From RGIG4140 sp045655105 (GTDB lineage Bacteria > Pseudomonadota > Alphaproteobacteria > CAAHEQ01 > UBA3637): a stretch of 64,000 nucleotides of DNA. Below the pieces are notes generated by a model. It was not told the origin of the DNA, did no database searches, and saw only the letters and a list, made by a program, of their open reading frames with translations. Numbering within the stretch: the first letter of the stretch is position 1; each line of letters begins with the position of its first letter. A program made the position numbers and the translations under genes. Where the stretch lies: the NCBI GenBank assembly GCA_045655105.1, contig JAZOOQ010000043.1:1-64000 (forward strand). Direction: 5' to 3'. Of this stretch, positions 15,661-25,400 are shown piece by piece.

Positions 15661-15752
15661 TGGAACGCCTATAGAAATTAAACCTTAAATAATATCTATT
15701 ATTTCTTCGTTGATGTTCTCTCGATTCGGGTGTTTTTAATTGCAGGCGTTGG
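15661..15752. ncRNA. Candidate structured RNA, rod-like fold
   Basis: In an otherwise A/T-rich gap, AACGCCT (15664-15670) pairs with AGGCGTT (15744-15750). Inside it AAATTAAACC pairs with GGTG-TTTTTAATT, and AAATAATATCTATTATTT (15687-15704) forms a central hairpin. The result is a rod with a central bubble, loosely like 6S RNA but shorter. The strand is uncertain and no clear terminator is seen. The remaining gap to 15974 holds only promoter-like A/T sequence (TTGACA near 15854). Confidence 0.3.
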
Positions 15753-15974
15753 CAAAGAGTTTTAAAAAGCATCTTTTTTTTAAGGCGCGCAATTTCATTT
15801 TATATCATAAAGTTAAACAAGAGTCAAATATCTTGGAAAACAAGTCGAATGTTTGACAAAAACAAGATAAATTTTCTTTATTTTTCAAAAAGTTGTATTA
15901 AAATTCTTTTTGTTATGATAAATTTTAATTGGCTTAAAATATTTTAAGCTTGTATTGATTAAAAAGGAGGAAAT

Positions 15975-16610
15975 ATGATTTATGAAAGTTTAAAAACTGA
16001 ACGTCCATATCCAAGAGAAGAAGATTTTATTCGTCCAGGATGTGGATTAGATGGTCATGCTTATATGTCGGCAAAAACTGATTATGAAGTGTATGCTAAT
16101 TCTGGTTATGGCGTTTGGAAAGATGAAGAAACGGGCGAGGTATTGTTTACAGAGCGTTCGGAATTTATTCCTGCCAATAGTTTTTATTGCAGTGGGCAAG
16201 GCGAGTGGGAAACAACTTATACAGCTCATTTCCCTTTAAAAGAAGGTCAAACCCCAGAGCAAGCTTTTAAGGAAAGAGAACGGTTAGATGCTGAAAAACA
16301 GCAATTACGCAATGCTCAACAGGCAAGAGCGCAAAAGATGAGCGAGCTTTCTCCCGAAATTTATAAAAGACTGAAAGATCGATTTGAAACGCTTAAAAGG
16401 AAGTCTGAAATCGAATTAAACCAGCAATTTGATCAAGCTGTTCAGTTGGCTTTAAAGCAAGAAAACAGAAAAAAGCAACTTGAAAAAAGAAATCAAGATC
16501 CGTTGTGGCAAGCAACAAGAGCAGCAGCCAAAATTTTGATTGCTCAAAATCAACAAAGTCAGGCCAGTTTGTTGATTAAGAATTATTTAAAACACCATGA
16601 GAATGGATAA
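15975..16610 (+). CDS. Hypothetical protein with C-terminal coiled coil
   Basis: 211 residues. SD AAAGGAGG lies directly before the ATG with good spacing. The N-terminal half (YPREEDFIRPGCGLDGHAYM... NSFYCSGQGEWETTY) is rich in Tyr/Gly with two Cys. The second half (about 88-175) is a charged, Gln/Lys/Glu-rich helical region predicted to form a coiled coil. No signal peptide and no membrane span. I do not recognise a family. It is flanked by its own promoter-like sequence and a terminator, so it is a single-gene unit. Confidence 0.7.
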   Translation: MIYESLKTERPYPREEDFIRPGCGLDGHAYMSAKTDYEVYANSGYGVWKDEETGEVLFTERSEFIPANSFYCSGQGEWETTYTAHFPLKEGQTPEQAFKERERLDAEKQQLRNAQQARAQKMSELSPEIYKRLKDRFETLKRKSEIELNQQFDQAVQLALKQENRKKQLEKRNQDPLWQATRAAAKILIAQNQQSQASLLIKNYLKHHENG

Positions 16611-16629
16611 GATTGGTTTTTAGAACGAA

Positions 16630-16658
16630 AAGCCTCAATCATTCATTGGGGCTTTTTT
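16630..16658 (+). terminator. Bidirectional terminator
   Basis: AAGCCTCAAT (16630-16639) pairs with ATTGGGGCTT (16645-16654), followed by T6. It lies between the convergent hypothetical gene and the HTH gene, whose stop codon lies at its edge. Confidence 0.75.
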
Positions 16659-16965
16659 ATTTTGAAGAGCTTTCTTGTTTTAAAACGGCTTTAACGGCAT
16701 TTAGAAGATCAAATTCTTGTTGTGTGACCGTGAGGCGTGGTTGATATTCCCAAAGCTCTTTTTCTGATATATCGCCAGACATGAAATCAAGAAAAGCCTC
16801 TTTTTCAAATTCCAAAAATTTGGCGGTTTTTTTAATATGAGAAACTTGAAATTTCCAAGTTCCTTTTTCAAGGTCGTTCATTCTGGTTGGATGAACGTTT
16901 AATAAAAGTGCTAATTGACGTTTGCTTTTTTTAAGTTCTTTTAATCTTCTTGATAACCAATGCAT
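16657..16965 (-). CDS. XRE/Cro-like helix-turn-helix DNA-binding protein
   Basis: 102 residues. LSRRLKELKKSKRQLALLLNVHPTRMNDLEKG is a typical Cro/CI HTH (recognition helix about 22-35). The C-terminal half (FLDFMSGDISEKELWEYQP...) is a small tail with no recognised domain. An SD (AAGGAGACAAAG) precedes the ATG. Its promoter lies just upstream, and a 39-bp palindrome lies behind that promoter, suggesting autoregulation or control of a nearby gene. No toxin partner is visible beside it, so a stand-alone regulator is more likely than an antitoxin. Confidence 0.75.
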   Translation of the reverse strand: MHWLSRRLKELKKSKRQLALLLNVHPTRMNDLEKGTWKFQVSHIKKTAKFLEFEKEAFLDFMSGDISEKELWEYQPRLTVTQQEFDLLNAVKAVLKQESSSK

Positions 16966-16990
16966 CTTTGTCTCCTTAAATTTTTATAAA

Positions 16991-17019
16991 ACTTTAGCTC
17001 TGATTTTTGGTGTTGTCAA
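16991..17019 (-). promoter_or_regulatory. Promoter of the HTH gene
   Basis: On the minus strand TTGACA (plus 17014-17019) and TAAAGT (plus 16991-16996) are spaced by 17 bp, with the ATG about 26 bases after the -10. Confidence 0.6.
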
Positions 17020-17032
17020 ATAAAATATAATA

Positions 17033-17071
17033 AAAAATGATATACTCTTGGCGCTAAAGTATATCATTTTT
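17033..17071. promoter_or_regulatory. 39-bp palindrome, candidate operator
   Basis: AAAAATGATATACT (17033-17046) is repeated inverted as AGTATATCATTTTT (17058-17071) around CTTGGCGCTAA. The 14-bp arms are perfect. It lies 14 bases upstream of the -35 of the HTH gene and could bind the HTH protein as a dimer or tetramer. It has no T-run of a terminator type on either side. Confidence 0.5.
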
Positions 17072-17113
17072 CGAAATTTATTTAATAAAAAGGTTTTATT
17101 TTTTTTAATAAGA

Positions 17114-17137
17114 AAAGCGCCTTAAAAAAGGCGCTTT
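17114..17137 (-). terminator. Terminator hairpin of the HD-domain gene
   Basis: AAAGCGCCTT (17114-17123) pairs with AAGGCGCTTT (17128-17137), 19 bases after the stop of the minus-strand gene at 17156. On the minus strand it is followed by a broken T-run. Confidence 0.6.
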
Positions 17138-17155
17138 AAGTTTTGTAAAGAGAAA

Positions 17156-17755
17156 TTAATCACGTTGATTACCCATATTTTTTTGCATCATGGTAATTTT
17201 ATGTAATCCCTCATTTTTTGTTTGAGATGCAATACGGTAAAGTTCTGGATTTACTTCTTTTAATGCTTCAACCATAAGCATGCGAGTTTGAAAATATTCT
17301 TGATGCCAAGAAAGAGGTTTGTTTGGATTTGGTTTATCTCTTGAAACTTCAAAGTTCATAATCTTTTCGGCAAGTAAAATTTCTTGTGCTTGGTGAGATA
17401 ATCCTTTTGCCCATTGAGCTTTTTCTTCCCATTGCTTAATTTTTGTTTTATTTTTATCTTCAGGTTCAGAAGCTAATTCTTGAATAACAGATAAAACTTT
17501 TTCACCTGCAATTTTTTTTACATCAGTTTCTGTTAATGGAGCAACACCATCTGCAATGCGTTTCTTTTCAAAACATTTGTGGAGCAGGGCTGCTAAAACA
17601 GCGGTTTCTTTTTCATCTCCTGTTAAGGTGGAGTGAGCTTTAACGATATTTGTTGTTCCTTTTACTTGGTCTAACATAACAAGACCGCCACCATAAACAA
17701 CGCCACTGTGTAATTTTTCGGCATAATATAGACATTTATTTTCTAACTCTGTCAT
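17156..17755 (-). CDS. HD-domain-like protein related to RelA/SpoT hydrolases, HD motif altered
   Basis: 199 residues from the ATG preceded by AAAGGAGAATTACT; an upstream in-frame start lacks an SD. KCLYYAEKLHSGV...HSTLTGDEKETAVLAALLHKCFEKK resembles the HD hydrolase region of RelA/SpoT or MESH1 (…AALLHDxxED), but the metal-binding Asp of the HD pair is Lys. Later helices (QEILLAEKIMNFEVSRDKPNP) match the KLADRLxN region only loosely. I infer an inactive or repurposed HD fold. It is expressed alone, with its own terminator. Confidence 0.55.
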   Translation of the reverse strand: MTELENKCLYYAEKLHSGVVYGGGLVMLDQVKGTTNIVKAHSTLTGDEKETAVLAALLHKCFEKKRIADGVAPLTETDVKKIAGEKVLSVIQELASEPEDKNKTKIKQWEEKAQWAKGLSHQAQEILLAEKIMNFEVSRDKPNPNKPLSWHQEYFQTRMLMVEALKEVNPELYRIASQTKNEGLHKITMMQKNMGNQRD

Positions 17756-17849
17756 AGTAATTCTCCTTTTGATATGCGAAATACGAACTAATAATACCAT
17801 AATAGAGTGATATTGTCAACTTTTTCATATATTGTTAATTGATAAATTT

Positions 17850-18704
17850 TTAATCATGTTGCCTTGAAGCAGAAATAATTTTTTTAAGGTATTCATGAGG
17901 CAGTTTCACTTGGCCTTTCCCAACTCCTAAACGAACGCCAGGATGCGCATTTTCGCCATGATAATCAGAACCGCCACTTTTAAGTAATCCAAGTTCATCA
18001 GCCATCTCATTGTATAGCTTCATTTCTTCTAAACTCATATCCGAATGTTGCACTTCAATTCCTTGTAGCCCTTTATCTTTTAATCTTTTAACTTCAAGAT
18101 AAAGATCTTGCCCTTTTAAACGGATAAGGCAAGGATGTGCTAATATGCTTACGGCACCTGTTTCCCTGATAAAATTGATAATTTCTTCTGGGCTTGGGGA
18201 TTTTTGCTTCACATAAGCTGGGCATCCTTTATTTAAAAGTTTTTTATACCCAGTTTCTTTATCAGGAATTTGTTTTGTGTTATATAAGAAGTTAACAATA
18301 TGAGGTTTGGCTAGTAGAGGTCTTAAATTGCCTTGTTCATCATAAGCAACTTCATTAAACGTAATTGAAAAGCCTAGTTTTGATAATTTATCAATTCGTT
18401 GTTCGCAAGCTTCAATTCGATAAGATTTCAAAAGGCGTTGGCGTTCATAATAAGGCGATAAATCTTGAATGTTAAGAGCCAAAATTTCAATTGTTGCTGG
18501 ATGATCAACACTAAATTCGCATCCATTTATGGCCTTTATATTTGGATATTTTAAAGCTTCCTTTTGAAAAGAAACGCAACCTTCAACTGAATCATGATCT
18601 GTAAGCGCTAATCCCGTTAATCCAATATCATGAGCTTTTTTTAAAAGTTCTGCCGGCGTATCTGAACCATCTGAAAAGCAAGAGTGTGTATGTAAATCAA
18701 TCAT
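17850..18704 (-). CDS. PHP-domain phosphoesterase (RNase AM/YciV type)
   Basis: 284 residues. Metal ligands are all visible: IDLHTHSCFSDGSDTP at the start, LALTDHDSVEG (about 34-44), GCEFSVDH, LAHPCL (about 191), and SGGSDYHGENAHPG near the C-terminus. This arrangement is the TrpH/YciV family; the E. coli member is a 5'-3' exonuclease that matures rRNA 5' ends and also acts on 3',5'-pAp. It overlaps the upstream ankyrin gene by the ATGA-type junction at 18704 and is likely co-transcribed with it. Confidence 0.85.
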   Translation of the reverse strand: MIDLHTHSCFSDGSDTPAELLKKAHDIGLTGLALTDHDSVEGCVSFQKEALKYPNIKAINGCEFSVDHPATIEILALNIQDLSPYYERQRLLKSYRIEACEQRIDKLSKLGFSITFNEVAYDEQGNLRPLLAKPHIVNFLYNTKQIPDKETGYKKLLNKGCPAYVKQKSPSPEEIINFIRETGAVSILAHPCLIRLKGQDLYLEVKRLKDKGLQGIEVQHSDMSLEEMKLYNEMADELGLLKSGGSDYHGENAHPGVRLGVGKGQVKLPHEYLKKIISASRQHD

Positions 18705-19651
18705 TAGGAACCTCTTTGATTTTGGTTGTCTTTAGTTAGAGTCTTTTTTTTAGTAATAAATATTGGGTTATTCTTCATAACAGTATTTAATATGGTTCTT
18801 TTTTCAGTAGGTGATATTTTTTGAAGGCAAGATAAAAAAGCTTTAGTTATAATAGATGATGAAAGGCTAATAGGGGTTTCGCCTTGTTTGTTTTTTGCAT
18901 TTATATCCGCACCTCTTTTAAGTAATGCTAAAATCACTTTATCCATCTTTTCTTTTTGAACCGCTAGATGAAGTGCCGTATTTCCATTTTTATCTGTTTT
19001 ATGAACATTTGCTTTTTTTTCAATGAGAGCGAGTAATAAACTTTCATCAGCTTTATTATTGATGCCATACATTAATGGTGTTTCACCTTGTTTGTTTTGG
19101 GCGTTTATGTTTGAATATTTTAAGATAATGTTTTTAAGAAATGTAAGCGCATATTCTTTATTTTTCGTTGCTAAAATATGTAAAGGTGTATTGCCGTTTT
19201 TATCAGGAGCATATAAATCATTTGAGTGGTGATCTTCTAAAAAATTCTTTAGCTTTATCGCATAATTAAACCCATCTCCTGTGGCGTTCAAATATGTTAT
19301 TTTATCGCCTAAAAAGGTTAATCCTTCTTTTGTGTAAACGTTTTTTGGATTTGCGCCTAGTTTAATCAGAGACATTGAATAATCAGATAAGTAAAGTTGT
19401 TTCCTTAACCCAGATATAACATGCCCGTAGCGCATGTCTCCTTTATCTAAATAAGATTCAATTGTTTTTCGTATAAAAGAGGTAATTCCTAAAGCAAGTT
19501 GAAGGGGTGTTTCGCCTTTTGAATTTGCTTGATTGATATCAATCCCATCTTTAACCAATTCTTTTATTTCTTGAATATCAACATAGCTTTGTTTTAAACG
19601 ATGAGTGATCAGTGTTTCACTCTCTTGTGTGTTATCTGTTTTAGATGCCAT
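18704..19651 (-). CDS. Ankyrin-repeat protein
   Basis: 315 residues from the ATG behind GGAGGAAGT; the longer open frame lacks an SD. At least four ankyrin repeats are readable: NSKGETPLQLALG, DKNGNTPLHILATKN, NKQGETPLMYGINN, DKNGNTALHLAVQKEKMDKVILALLKRGADINAKNKQGETPIS. No signal peptide. Ankyrin proteins in host-associated Alphaproteobacteria often act as secreted effectors, but no secretion signal can be read here. It forms a small operon with the PHP gene downstream and follows another ankyrin gene by about 60 bp. Confidence 0.85.
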   Translation of the reverse strand: MASKTDNTQESETLITHRLKQSYVDIQEIKELVKDGIDINQANSKGETPLQLALGITSFIRKTIESYLDKGDMRYGHVISGLRKQLYLSDYSMSLIKLGANPKNVYTKEGLTFLGDKITYLNATGDGFNYAIKLKNFLEDHHSNDLYAPDKNGNTPLHILATKNKEYALTFLKNIILKYSNINAQNKQGETPLMYGINNKADESLLLALIEKKANVHKTDKNGNTALHLAVQKEKMDKVILALLKRGADINAKNKQGETPISLSSSIITKAFLSCLQKISPTEKRTILNTVMKNNPIFITKKKTLTKDNQNQRGS

Positions 19652-19712
19652 ACTTCCTCCGTTTATTATTACGGCTATTTTTACCATAAAAAAACGTTTG
19701 TTTCAAGGTTTT

Positions 19713-21053
19713 TTATTGGAAGCGTTGGCGTTCTTCAGTTGGAAATAAAGAGATTTGATGGTTTGAAATCAATTTTTTTGATAACCGTTTATTTTCAATT
19801 TCAAGCTGCTTGATTTTAAGTTTAAGGGGAATGGTTTCTAATGAAGTTTTGTGTCCTAAATCAAGAGAAGATTGATGCATTTTATTTTGAACAAGTGGAT
19901 TAGCATCATGCGCTAACAAAAGATCGATTAATTCTATTTTTTCTTTCATAACGGCTAAATGAAGAGGGGTGTTGCCATTTTTATCAGGGGCGTTTACATC
20001 CAATTCTTTGCGATTTAAAATGCTTTCAAGCATTTGTTTATTTCCTCTTAAAACGGCAAAATGCAAAAGTGTTTCTTGATTTTCATTGGTAAAAGAAATA
20101 TCAGCTCCGTGTTTAATTAAAGGGATAATAAAGGGGTATCTATGGTGATTTAAAGCTGTTTTTAAAACCGAGTTACCTTTTGCATCTGTTTGAGTTAAAT
20201 CTGAAAGAGATATAATTTTATCAATCACTTTTTCTTTTAATGTTTCGTTGGATGAAAAAAGAAAAAGTGCATGTTCTTCAAAGGAATAATCAATTGGCGA
20301 TTTAAGCATTTTAAATAAAATGGTATCTCCTTGTTGATCTTTGCTTGTTAATTTAAAATTATCTGGGAAGCCAAGAACCACAAAACCTTGATGTTGAATT
20401 TTATTAAAAAGATTAATGTTTTCTAAATCTTTTTGATTAAATTTTGCTCCTTTACTAATCAAAAACAAAAAGTTTGAATAATTGTTGCTTACTTTAAAGG
20501 AAGACATAGCGGTATGCTGTGTTGCATAATATAAAGGGGTATGTCCTTGTCGATTAGAACAATTTATATCATTTGTTTTTTCAACGATTTCTTGAACAAT
20601 TTTTAAAGAAGCTCGATCATTTTTTTGAAATAAATCAGTTAAAATTGTTTCCCCATTTTCTTGTATGGTATTAAACACGCTTGTTGGCGTTGAACGAACC
20701 AGTAAAACATCTTTTTCACTGAGAGACTCAATATTTTTAGCCAAGGGTGTTTGGTTTTGATTGTTTAATAGAGAGGCACTTGCCCCTTTTTTAATCAAAT
20801 ATTCGCTTAAAAAAGAATAACCAGCCAGCAAGTGGAGTAGGGTGTTGCCGTTTTTATCTTGAGCGTTTAAGTCTATAAGAGAGGAGGGGGCATATCTTCC
20901 ATTTAAAATATCTTCAAAATCATCATTCTTATTAATAAGTTGAAAGAATTTTTTCTCATTAAACTTTTGTTTATTTTGCGCAAGGTCAAATGCTTGCTCA
21001 ATTGGTGATTTTAAATGAAAAAAGTTTTTTATAAATAAGTTTAGCGTGCCCAT
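19713..21053 (-). CDS. Ankyrin-repeat protein
   Basis: 446 residues from the ATG preceded by AGGGAGAAA; the upstream frame extension has no SD. Repeats include DKNGNTLLHLLAGYSFLSEY, NRQGHTPLYYATQHT, NENQETLLHFAVLRGNKQM and DKNGNTPLHLAVMKEKIEL, separated by degenerate units, so about eight to ten in total. The C-terminus is a short basic coiled segment. It is adjacent to and in the same direction as the 315-residue ankyrin gene; the shared NGNTPLH consensus suggests duplication. A cytosolic scaffold or host-directed effector are both possible. Confidence 0.85.
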   Translation of the reverse strand: MGTLNLFIKNFFHLKSPIEQAFDLAQNKQKFNEKKFFQLINKNDDFEDILNGRYAPSSLIDLNAQDKNGNTLLHLLAGYSFLSEYLIKKGASASLLNNQNQTPLAKNIESLSEKDVLLVRSTPTSVFNTIQENGETILTDLFQKNDRASLKIVQEIVEKTNDINCSNRQGHTPLYYATQHTAMSSFKVSNNYSNFLFLISKGAKFNQKDLENINLFNKIQHQGFVVLGFPDNFKLTSKDQQGDTILFKMLKSPIDYSFEEHALFLFSSNETLKEKVIDKIISLSDLTQTDAKGNSVLKTALNHHRYPFIIPLIKHGADISFTNENQETLLHFAVLRGNKQMLESILNRKELDVNAPDKNGNTPLHLAVMKEKIELIDLLLAHDANPLVQNKMHQSSLDLGHKTSLETIPLKLKIKQLEIENKRLSKKLISNHQISLFPTEERQRFQ

Positions 21054-21110
21054 TTTCTCCCTTTCTATTTTTATTTCGGTGAGTTTATCATTAAAAAAAG
21101 ACAAAATCAA

Positions 21111-21762
21111 GCAGGTTTTATTTAAAATTTAATAAAATTCTTTAGGGAAGGGGAATAGATGTTTTCTTCTTTATTTTATTTAAAGTAGATGAGGGTCTAT
21201 GGGAAGAAAAAGGCTTATAAAGATAGATCATATCCCTTTTCATATTATCATAGCTTATTCTTATTCAGCCAAACCATAGTTATCAAGATTAAAGAAATTA
21301 ATTAAAATATTTCTTATTATTCATTATGTTATATTTATAGTATTAAATAATATTTATTATGCGACATAAGGGGCCGGCGGGGCGCAGCCCCGTTTTTTAG
21401 GCCAAACCGTTAAGAAAAGAGGGGCGTTTACGTTATTTTGTTTTGCAGAATGAAGTTTCAAAAAAATTTTAAGGAATTTAATGGGTTTTAAACCAAAAAA
21501 AGGGAATGCTTTTTATGAGATTATAAAAAATAAACTGTAATCAAAAAAGAAAATCAATATAACTGATGAACGCTATTTCAAAGAGGATCAAATCAATATC
21601 TTTAAAATATTTAATTCAATTGATTTAATTTAGAAAGAACAAAAAAGAAGGAAAGGGAATTCATTAAAAAGAAAACAGATTTCTTAAGAAAAAAGAGTTT
21701 GACATATTATTTTATTTATGCGTATTAATAAGATATCATATCATTTGATGAGGGGGATTCTT
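21111..21762. other. Intergenic stretch with hairpin and a broken small frame
   Basis: About 650 bases without an intact gene. CGGGGC-GCA-GCCCCG followed by T6 (21378-21398) is a GC-rich terminator-like hairpin in an A/T-rich setting. From 21481 an ATG frame reads MGFKPKKGNAFYEIIKNKL, hits TAA, and continues in frame for another 30 codons to TAG at 21631-21633. This looks like the debris of a small gene. Elsewhere I see only A/T-rich sequence. Confidence 0.35.
21378..21398 (+). terminator. GC-rich terminator-like hairpin
   Basis: A six-base-pair stem CGGGGC/GCCCCG with a GCA loop is followed by six T. No intact plus-strand gene precedes it closely; it may be a dispersed repeat or belong to a lost gene. 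Confidence 0.5.
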
Positions 21763-22308
21763 ATGAGATTAAGTGCATTATTATGTTCGGCAATTCTATT
21801 TCTTACGGGATGTGCTGGTTCTCAGTCATCTTTATCGCAATCAGAAGCAAATGATTTTCAAATAAAAAAAACAATTTGTTTTATGCGTCAAGAAGTTGTT
21901 GATATGTTTAAATCAACACCAGTTAAACAACCTGTTTGTTCTGGAAGCATTGTGAAGGGCTGTCAACCTGTTCTTTATTTTGATTTAAATTCAGATAAAT
22001 TATTCGAGGAATCAATTCAAAATTTAGATTGGGTTTCTTTAAAAATGCTTCACTATGATCGATATCAAGTCACTTTAATAGGTCATGCAGATCAAGCTGG
22101 GGATGAAAAAGATAACTTATTGTTGTCAGAAAAGCGCGTTAATACTGTTAAAAGTTATCTATTAGACCAAGGGATTGATGAATCAAGAATTCAGGTTTTG
22201 TTTAAAGGGGAAATGGATCCAATTTGCGAAGAAGATTTTTGCAATGAATTAAACAGACGGGTTGAAGTTTATCTTCACCCTGTAAATACAGAAGATAAGT
22301 CAAATTAA
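21763..22308 (+). CDS. OmpA-family (Pal-like) lipoprotein
   Basis: 181 residues from the ATG behind GAGGGGGATTCTT. MRLSALLCSAILFLTGC is a lipoprotein signal with Cys17. The C-terminal OmpA/Pal peptidoglycan-binding domain runs from about 72: LYFDLNSDKLFEES, VTLIGHADQAGDEKDNLLLSEKRV, SYLLDQGIDESRIQV and NELNRRVEVYL. It should sit in the outer membrane and hold peptidoglycan. Extra Cys residues (MRQ region, CSGSIVKGC, CEEDFC) suggest disulfides. It is not beside tolB, so it is probably a paralogue and not the main Pal. Confidence 0.8.
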   Translation: MRLSALLCSAILFLTGCAGSQSSLSQSEANDFQIKKTICFMRQEVVDMFKSTPVKQPVCSGSIVKGCQPVLYFDLNSDKLFEESIQNLDWVSLKMLHYDRYQVTLIGHADQAGDEKDNLLLSEKRVNTVKSYLLDQGIDESRIQVLFKGEMDPICEEDFCNELNRRVEVYLHPVNTEDKSN

Positions 22309-22364
22309 AATAAGATATCTATAAAAAGATTGACAAATATTATTGTAAAAATAGTAATTTTTTT

Positions 22365-22394
22365 TTGACAAGAAGGATATGTTAATGTTAAAAT
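22365..22394 (+). promoter_or_regulatory. Promoter of the giant protease/ABC1-like gene
   Basis: TTGACA (22365-22370) and TAAAAT (22389-22394) are 18 bp apart. The expected start at about 22401 lies after the upstream in-frame ATG at 22393, supporting translation from 22417 with SD GGGGG. Confidence 0.6.
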
Positions 22395-22416
22395 GATAAG
22401 AAAAAAAGGGGGAAAT

Positions 22417-25400
22417 ATGATACCAGTAAGTATTTTAAGTGATTTAGGAAAATGGGTAAATGAGGAACATACAGATGAGATGTTTCATTCTTATTGTGCC
22501 AGAATTGCAAAACGATTGCTTGGGAAACGAGAGGATTTTTCAAAATATTCATTGCGGTTTAAGTTAGCGGATGACAGTGTAACAAATAATGCAGCCTTTA
22601 TTATTGAACCGGATGAAAATGGCATATATTATATTGAAATTAATAAAGGCCTTTTAAAAAATATTGAAACAGAAGATATGCTTGCTTTTGTTATTGGCCA
22701 TGAGTTGACGCATTTTAGGTTAGATAGACAAGGAAAAACAGGTTCTTCATCTAAGTTAGAAGAAGGTTTGGCTGATGCAATGGCGATTGAACAAATGGCT
22801 GAGGCGGGATATGATCCCAAAGAAGCCTATAAGTTCAGAAGTATGAGCATGCCTAAACGTCAAAGACAATTTGGGGAATATATCGCCAGTTTAAGAGATG
22901 AACACTTGATGCGCGAAGATAACCTGTTTTTAATTGAGGCAAAACTAACACAAATGAATCAAGATGAATTCAGTGTTTCAGATATGCATCCAACGCCGAT
23001 TTCAGATGAATTAAAAAATCTTTTTTTAGAAGGCGAATATTCTTCGTTTGCAAATAAAATTCAATCTCGGTTAGAAGGTCTTTCCTTTGAAGATGCGTTG
23101 GAAGAGGTTAAAACCCATAGTCTTCATCTTGCCTTTTCAAATAGGGTAACAAAGCAGTTGTTTGATAGTTTAAATGATTTAGCAGAAAAAGAAGGCGTTT
23201 CATCTGAAGTCTTTGATGAAAAGATGATGGATTATGTTGTTCACTTAATGGATGAAGAACTTGATTTAAGTAATTATGATAAATATAAATATGGCTATCT
23301 GATACCAGAAATAATCAGGCGTATTTCACCAGAAGGATTAAAAAACAATATATCCAAAATTTATCAAACAAAATATATTCAAAATTTAAGACGTTTGATG
23401 ACGGATTTTATTAATGTAACAGAAGAAGAAAAAGCTTCAAGGCTTGCAACTGAAATTTTGGATATTGTTGAAGCCACGAATACCAGAACATTAAATAAAA
23501 TTTTAACTCCTTATTTGAGCGAAAATTTATTCCCTTGTTTTGAAATAGAGAAAAAAGCTTCATCTGAACAAGAAGAAATTTATGCCCCGTGGAATAAGTT
23601 TTTACCAATGATTTATCATTATACACAAGATGGTAAAAATACATTTTGTTATAAAGATAGAGAAATCAGAGATTTATTGTTGTTAATGGGCGTTTTTGAT
23701 TATCGGATTGCTCAGTCTGATAGGGTATATTATATCAAAAATGAGTTATCTAAACCACAAATAAGAATGCCAGAAGGTTCTCCTTATTTGTTTGACTTTA
23801 AAACAAAAGATTTGATTAGGGCAGATGGTTCCATTCAATTGGGAGGATATTCTCTTCAAGCTAGAGAAGAAGAACGCAATAAGTATTGGATTGTAGCTTC
23901 TGCTCCTTTATATGCCAGCAAACTTGAGCAAGCCATTATAAGAGAAAAAGATATTTTAGATGATGTTGTTCAAAAAGAGGTGGATTTAGAGAGTTCTGAT
24001 TTAAATAAAGAAGAATATTTTTCAAATTTGTGTGATTTAAAATTCTTTACACATAAGGATGCTTTTCGCATCATTGAGGGTGTGTATCCGGCATATCTTG
24101 AAACGATAATGCCAGATGAATATGGAAAATACTTTGAAAATCCAGAATTGCTTTTTCAATATAATCAAGGCGATAAACAAAAAGATGCTGTTTTATTTGA
24201 AAAAATTAAGCTTTTTTTGCCACATTTAAAAAATATGCCGCAACACACTCAAAAAAAATGTTTAGAAAAATTGTTTTATGTTATTCTTCAAACCTGTGAA
24301 AAAGATCAGCAAATATCTTTAGTAAGTGAAATTGCTAAAAATGATTTGTTTCCTCATTTTGATTCAGATCATCAATTGATGCTATTGAATCAATTGGATC
24401 ATCATCAAAGTTATACAGATGTGTTAAAAGAGGTTTTAAAAACAAAAAAGCTTTTAACAATAGAAGATTTAGATAGTGAATTAGAAAAGCTGACTTCTTT
24501 CCATCAAAACCTTATATCTCGATTAGATAAAGTTCCCATTTGTTCGGAAACAATGGGTGGTGTGCTTCTTTTCTCAAATAGGGCCTCTGTTTATAGAGAT
24601 GATAAGGAAAACATATCTCTTGAAAGTTTTGAAAAAAGTTCTTTAGATACTTTGACCATTTCTAAAGGAGTGTTGCTTTTATCTTATCTTGAAAATAAAA
24701 AAGAGGCGCAATTTGATTTAATGGCGTTGATGAATAAGTATAACGGGTCAAGTTTAAATTTATTTCAATCCCATGAATCTGTTAATCCTATTACTGTTTT
24801 GAGAGATGTGTTCCATTCAAGAAAAATATTAGAGCGTTTTGTTGAAAATGAAGAAAATTGGCCAAAAGATATTGAAGAAAGAATAAAACTTTATGTCTTT
24901 TTGAAAAAGAATGCTCTTTTCCCAGAAAATCGCGTTTTTGAATGCGCGAAAATAAGAGAAATTTTAAAAGATATTTCTCTTTTGCCACTTGAAAAACAAG
25001 AAGAATATTTATCATTTTTACTGGTAAAAAAAGGAAGAATCCCTGATCCTGAAATGCGACAAACCGCCATAGATTTGTGGACCAGCGCGGTTGCAAACTT
25101 ATTAGGGCAAGATGATGGTTCAAATGAATATCTTGAAAAATTAAAAGAATATATTGAACCGCTTAGAAAAATTGATCAGATTCAGGCTGAAAAAGAAACA
25201 TTTTCTGTTATCAAACAAAATGCCATAAATAGGTCAGAGCAGGGGTTAGTTGCTGAAGATGCTGAAATCATTATGTCTTCTTTAGCGAATAAAATTTTAT
25301 CTCAAAGGGCTGCTTCTTTTTATCTTGAACCAGTGCCAAGTTTATCACAACTATCTTTTACAACTGCAACTGTTACAGACACAATCGCTGAAGCGTTATT

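Noticed and set aside
16657..17755. Toxin-antitoxin pair (HTH gene plus HD-domain gene)
   Set aside because: The two genes have separate promoters/terminators, a palindrome between them, and the HD protein is not a known toxin family.
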